NCBI GenBank assembly: GCA_025024175.1
Contig: QCXZ01000042.1
Location: 9,007,501-9,071,500, forward strand
Length of the DNA stretch: 64,000 nucleotides
Source of the DNA: Rhyzopertha dominica
Lineage: Eukaryota > Arthropoda > Insecta > Coleoptera > Bostrichidae
Direction: 5' to 3'
In this document: positions 58,965 to 64,000 of the stretch, piece after piece
Position numbering within the stretch: the first letter of the stretch is position 1
How the letters are laid out: each line of letters begins with the position of its first letter
Program-made: the position numbers and the translations under genes
Notes under the pieces: model-generated
The model's input: the letters and a program-made list of their open reading frames with translations, nothing else
Told to the model about the DNA's origin: nothing
Database searches by the model: none

Positions 58965-61900
58965 TAGTATCCCCCTTCATGAGATTGGACACCCTTGCAA
59001 GTAATGCAAGTACAAATCCGCGCCAATCTCTCAGTAAGTCGCAATGCGCTAGCCAACCATCTACAGAATCCAAAAACATAATGTGTTTGAAAAATTTACG
59101 ATCAATCATCGTGCTGGCAGAGAGACATATTATTATAAAACTGTCATGTTGCTACTACAAATAAATCCACAAAATGTTAAATTTTACAATCACTAATGCC
59201 CCTGATTGTACGAATTCTCTTGCTTCAAAGACATTAAACTAGCGAGCCTTTTCACTGGCTGACTAAAAAAATTAGTAGTATACTTCATTTTCGAGTTTTT
59301 ATTAGTTTACGGCATAAACAAGTGTAGCCAAACTTTCCGCCCTTTCGCTTAGTATTGAACGAACACCGCCAATACGTACTGGGAATGCACAAATTCGTGG
59401 AATCAAAGCTTAGTGATGGACAATTGCTTTGTGAGAACAAGCTTTATATACTTAGGAGTTTGTACACTAACAATTGTCAAGGGTCGTTATGGCAGAACTG
59501 AATTCGGTTCTGTTGCTTACTATATCAAATTATTATATCCAAAACGTTTTCTGACTTCTGTTTGACGAAAATGAAAAATTTTGTTGTTATCCAAAGAGAA
59601 AACTAGCTCCAAAACCTGATACTGTTCTATTTAATAATTGAAAATCCAGTATATCTCCGCAATCAGTAATCGATTGCCAAATACAAAAATTCCCTGCTCT
59701 GCTTTATATATAAGTTTATAAGTACATATTAATGACTTGGTCTTTCTACTCGAATCTCTTCCAGCTAGTGGCAAAGATGAAAAAAATACTGCTGATCCCA
59801 ATTTTAAGTTTGTCACGTTCTGGTATAGCAAATTGTCTAAATAATATTCTGCTTTTCTTTTTTCAATCTTTTGTCGTAAAAGTAGTAATTTAATTTTGTT
59901 GACAATGTGCTATAAGCTTTTTCACCACTGCCCCATTATTTGGTAGTGTTAGACCAATATGCTTATTTTTATACAGGTACGCTTAGAATTTGCACAATTT
60001 CTTCGAGATATATAAGATTATATAAGTGGCGTTACACAATGCTAGATATTCTCGAAATACTTTAATCTACAACGCTTGATAAACCGACTAGGATCTTATT
60101 GCTGTTTTATAGCATTGACTACTTAAAATTCACCGGTTCCAGTATTAAACATCTAAATTAATTCAAGTTGCTAGTTAGAATTCCTTATTGTAATATAAAT
60201 GGGATCTTCACGTTTTCCAATGGTGTGTCCATGCGAATAAATAACTTCACGAAATCTAGCTGTATCCACTTTATTTACAAATATGCCATTATCAGTTCAT
60301 GACATAAAATAAAAGCTAGATAAAAAAGTGGCTTTGAAGAAGAGCCTGGAATTTTCGGGTAGGTAAACCTTTAAGCAGACAAGAAACAAACATTGTGATG
60401 CGGTCAAATATAACTTGGCTCTGCGTATGTTATATTGACAGTGTATTACGAGAATATTTTAGAGTTAAGTAGAATTCAGAAGATTTTTGCAGATTAAGTA
60501 AGCAACTGTTTGTCACGAATCTGAATGCTGTTTATGACATTCATAGCACCACTAGCAAAACAGAAACAATTCTGCAAAATGAATGTTGTTAAAATCCTTA
60601 TACTACTATTGCTGTTTTCTGGTATTGTGCTGGCCAAAAACCCTTATATTTTATTTAGCCAACTTTAAGCAAATGTGCTACAATTTAAACCAATAACTCT
60701 CTGATATCCGCATAACCAAAGGCTACAGCTGCCCTTCACGTAATATATCAAGTACCTCTCCATTTGAAACTCGGTTCCTCTCCAATGGCAAGCGTTATAT
60801 ATATTTTACTACCTTCATTTCAAAGATGGATCGCATACGGCCGAATAAATGTCACTTCTAAACTGAACCCAGTAATGTACGACGCGCATCTTGGCCGACT
60901 CCTTTACAGCTCGAAGTCGATATTGATGCTTGTTGTATACTTTTTTAGAAATCATTATTTATCACAAAGAGGCAAGAATGAGTAAAAAGTTAAAACTGCG
61001 ATCACTTGACAAGCGACTGGCAGATATTGTCTACGGTTATTTAGAACAAATCATAGCCTACCATCCGATTTTGAGCACAAAACACTCAAGCTGCCTTTTT
61101 AAGAAAGAGATTTTATTATTAAACTAAGGAAGTATTACGAAAGGCTACAAAATACCAAGGAATATTCATATGCTGATTTGCTGATGTAAACAGAACAACG
61201 GTTAGGTCAGCAAAATTATAGAATTGTTTTATTTTATCAAAACTAGTATAAATGATTATTAATTAAAGCAAGAATCTTAAATTTTATTTCACGTATGTTC
61301 CACACTGGGTAATTTTGTGTATAAAGTTTTTTAACAGTTCTTCCGTTATTACCGATACTCTATTTTTATAATAATATAAAACCACACTGGATGTGTAGTA
61401 CCGGTTTTCTGATATACTTTGCTTAGTGAATAAACTATAATAAAAAATAGAACTCTACAAAAAGCCGTTTATAAGATATTTGTGTAAGCATTTTCCTAAA
61501 TAGCGTCCACTGCTGTTAAATATTTCCGGTAAATTTGAAATTATTTGCAGTGAAATAAAATAGACATTTGTAGTGTTTGCACACCCAATAAAACACGGCA
61601 TGTCTCCCAAATAGTTTAATGCTTTTTACACCTGCCTGATACAATAATTTGTAGCTTTTTACGGGCAGCTTACAGCTAATAACGGCGTTAATACCCAGGC
61701 AACATATGACATTAATAATTGCTTGAACAAGCTTGTAAGAAAGTTAGTTTCTAAGGTACAGCCGTTATTTAACCTTTACTAATCATCCTGTATCTGGTCA
61801 ATAAGTACTATGCATCTTCGGCATGCCAATCATTTTCAAAGACCTTAGTAAATCTGGTAAATTGTTACTATGTTTATTATATTATTATTTAAATATGTTA

Positions 61901-64000
61901 CATCATATGTAATATATATCCAGATACCTATTACCAATAGGACCAATTGTTACAATAATTTTTGGAACATTTCCATTTAACATTTTCAACTTTCCCCATA
62001 TTGTTAGAGTTCTCTTCTTTGCATTCTCCATAGTTTAATCACGTCGACATTTCCAATGGAATACGCTCGCAACGTATATATTTCTAATGTTTCAATTTAG
62101 CATTCTGTACTTCCCCGTATTGCCAAAATTCTCTTCATAGTATTCTTCCTTTCGCACCTGCATTTCCAGTGGAATAGGCTTCTTGAGGACCACTTTTTAC
62201 CGCGCCGTCGACAAAAACCGCGAGAGCTAAATGCGATTCAGTGTGATTTCCACGAGCCGTTAGATTCGTNTTTGGTAGCATTTGAAACAGGNGTGTTGCG
62301 AAAATTCGCTGATCGGTNTATGAACATATTGTGCAAAGTTAATCCAAAGTTATGGGATTATCCGACCAANGAATTCTATTTGGACGCTAGAAGCTATTGG
62401 TTGTTTCGTTTGAGCTTCGTCGAAGCCGCTTTTGCGGGATTAAATCACAACGCCACACGTTTCGTTCGATATTGCTTCTTGTAAGAACCGTCTTCAGAGG
62501 TGAGTGTTATAATCGATTCTTTTTTGGCTTTGTTATAAGACGAATTTGTAACTATTGGGTTCTTTTCACGTCCTTGATTGTGATCGATTGTTCGAACTGC
62601 TTTTGTAAACGATTGCTTTCCTTGACTGGTTTCTGGATTCTTCGGAGGCCGCTGATCATACCACGTTTTCCCGAACATTCTATCGAACACGCCAGGGATT
62701 CCGGAGGTCATCTTACCAGAACCGAACCAGCTCAACCCACTGCTTGCGTAACAGATAAGTTAACACTACTTTAAGTCAACGTCATTCAATCATTGTTTAT
62801 TAAGATTTCGTTTGATAAAGTATAGTAATTGTCATTTTAATTAATATTACATATTGTTTAAGTGTAAAATACGTATATTATTTAATATTATATAACGTTT
62901 AAATTAGACTTAACTTAATTCTCCAGTTATACATCTCACTTGTTCGCTTGAACAATTTGTAAAGGGAAGAACTTGTAAACGTACGTGTGCACACTAACGG
63001 TATTCCATCGCTATCCTTGAAATAAAAGAAAAGGTACGTTTATAAGAAATTGTATTCATATTATCGCTTACTTACCTTATTAATCCATTAAGCTTTAAAT
63101 TTTTTTAAGGATGCTTACCTTGTTATTTTATAGCGTGTATTTGATTCAATAATCCTCTTGCATTTTAATATAATAATTCATTTCTAATTTTGTATTCGCA
63201 CTTCTGTCAATAAATCTTGTGTTGCTTTTGAGTGAAACCGTACCCTTTTTTTATTCGTCTCTTACAGTTGCGGTTGGATCACTTAGGGTGGTGTTTTGGG
63301 AATTTTAGCGATATTTGTGGGTAAATTAGCGACACTTAGGCAGTTCAGCTCTTCTAGTGATTGAATTTCCGCTCAACTTTCTTGATTTTGTTATTTATAA
63401 ATATTTTGGAGGTAAATAAGCCAAGTGGTGCTCACATTTCTAACGGAATAATTTGGTTAATTTTTTGATAACCCCGACCTGTCTCCACAGAACTAGAGAG
63501 GCACTCTATTACCTCAAAACATTCACGCGGAATCTTTAACCTGGGATCAATTTCGAGGGCTCTTGATTACTGTTTTTTTATTATTATTTCGTGAACATCA
63601 CGTTAAACAAACCTTGAATGCCATATTCTAGTCTCAATTCATATACATGATAAAAAAGAACAGATTGCACACACTAACGCAGACGATTAATTTCCTCTAG
63701 AGGGGCTACTTATGCAGTATCACGAAATAATGTTAACGCTCCTAGAGAACGAGGTAAATTTTAAATTTTAGAAGCAATGTCCCAGGCTTNTTTGGTAGAT
63801 GAAGTATCTATAGATCTTGGTAGGCAAGGCAATAGTTGAGGCCCTTTGGATAATTTTTACGTGTATTTTGATGTAAGATTCATAAATAAGGCAAACGAAC
63901 ATTTAAATAACGGAATAAGCATATTAGTGCTTAGCTAGGTTACCAAAAAACGCTGCTTTAGTTAAATCTTTTTAAAATCAATGATGAACGATTTAATTTC

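Larger units (their letters stand above)
45921..64000 (+). other. Start of a very long neuroligin intron (phase 1)
   Basis: After the GTAAGAAC donor I find no frame resembling the next neuroligin segment (the GGHV/VYIHGE strand region) before the window ends. The intron therefore appears to exceed 18 kb, though a short missed exon cannot be excluded. It carries the repeats and relics listed below. Stretches between them (47.7-48.65, 49.1-51.4, 52.5-53.9, 54.95-56.2, 56.3-58.48, 59.0-64.0 kb) show no recognisable gene. GC-richer patches lie at 50020-50480, 53560-53900 and 57400-58260. Confidence 0.6.

Noticed and set aside
62272..62774. Overlapping frames on both strands near 62.3-62.8 kb
   Set aside because: Contain several N bases and no recognisable domain. 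They may be part of an unknown repeat but nothing supports a gene.
63266..63287. GTTGCGGTTGGATCACTTAG, resembling the 3' end of small-subunit rRNA
   Set aside because: The surrounding sequence is AT-rich with no rRNA similarity. Coincidental short match.
62750..63300. Possible LTR (AATAAATCTTGTGTTGC, then CTTACA followed by a possible primer-binding site GTTGCGGTTGG)
   Set aside because: No second LTR, no clear TG start and no gag/pol frame. The primer-binding site match is too short to support.
1..64000. CRISPR arrays, operons or prokaryotic genes
   Set aside because: No regularly spaced repeats, no compact colinear ORFs; introns with GT-AG borders and metazoan transposons show eukaryotic DNA.

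Overview
This window looks like AT-rich insect genomic DNA with one real protein-coding gene and many decayed transposons. The gene is neuroligin, of which only the 5' part lies here, on the + strand. The isolated N bases indicate a draft consensus. The transposon mix (D41D-type mariners, Tc1, pogo, Penelope-like, jockey-type LINEs, tRNA-derived SINEs, hAT and TA-flanked MITEs) fits a holometabolous insect, possibly a beetle, but the sequence does not settle the order. LAYOUT: 1-42 kb is upstream of the recognised neuroligin exons. I found no intact conserved protein there. It is A+T-rich spacer, punctuated by GC-richer patches (about 1.6-1.9, 6.5-6.9, 12.1-12.5, 14.2-14.3, 16.7-17.05, 20.8-21.4, 23.4-23.85, 26.2-26.6, 33.8-34.3 and 38.75-39.1 kb) that may be regulatory or unrecognised 5' UTR. 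Embedded in it are transposase relics at 2.5, 5.65, 14.8-16.4, 22.3-22.7, 23.9-25.8 and 32 kb, a THAP-domain relic at 18.7-18.9 kb, a LINE RNase H relic at 20.1-20.6 kb, and a 903-bp fold-back element at 27.3-28.2 kb. NEUROLIGIN: a GC-rich 5' region (41.9-42.4 kb) with two short upstream ORFs leads into the signal-peptide exon (42411-42574). A 3.06-kb phase-2 intron with two LINE fragments in opposite orientation follows. Next is the exon for the N-terminal part of the cholinesterase-like domain (45637-45920). A long phase-1 intron then runs to the window end with no further exon that I can recognise (more than 18 kb). That intron holds another mariner relic, a second fold-back-family MITE (48658-49088), a Penelope-like RT/GIY-YIG relic (53.9-54.75 kb), a tRNA-like SINE head (56.2 kb) and a 474-bp TA-flanked MITE (58491-58964). 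STRONGEST OBSERVATIONS: (1) the 903-bp fold-back element lies inside a dispersed repeat whose uninterrupted paralogue is at about 2.91-3.01 kb, so the empty site fixes its boundaries and TA target; (2) a hAT-type element at 1014-1450 keeps a 7/8-matching 8-bp target duplication; (3) three GAAACGT-containing hammerhead-like motifs resemble those of Penelope-like retroelements; (4) uORFs precede neuroligin. I found no CRISPR array, operon or other prokaryotic system, and nothing I would call a wholly new biological system.
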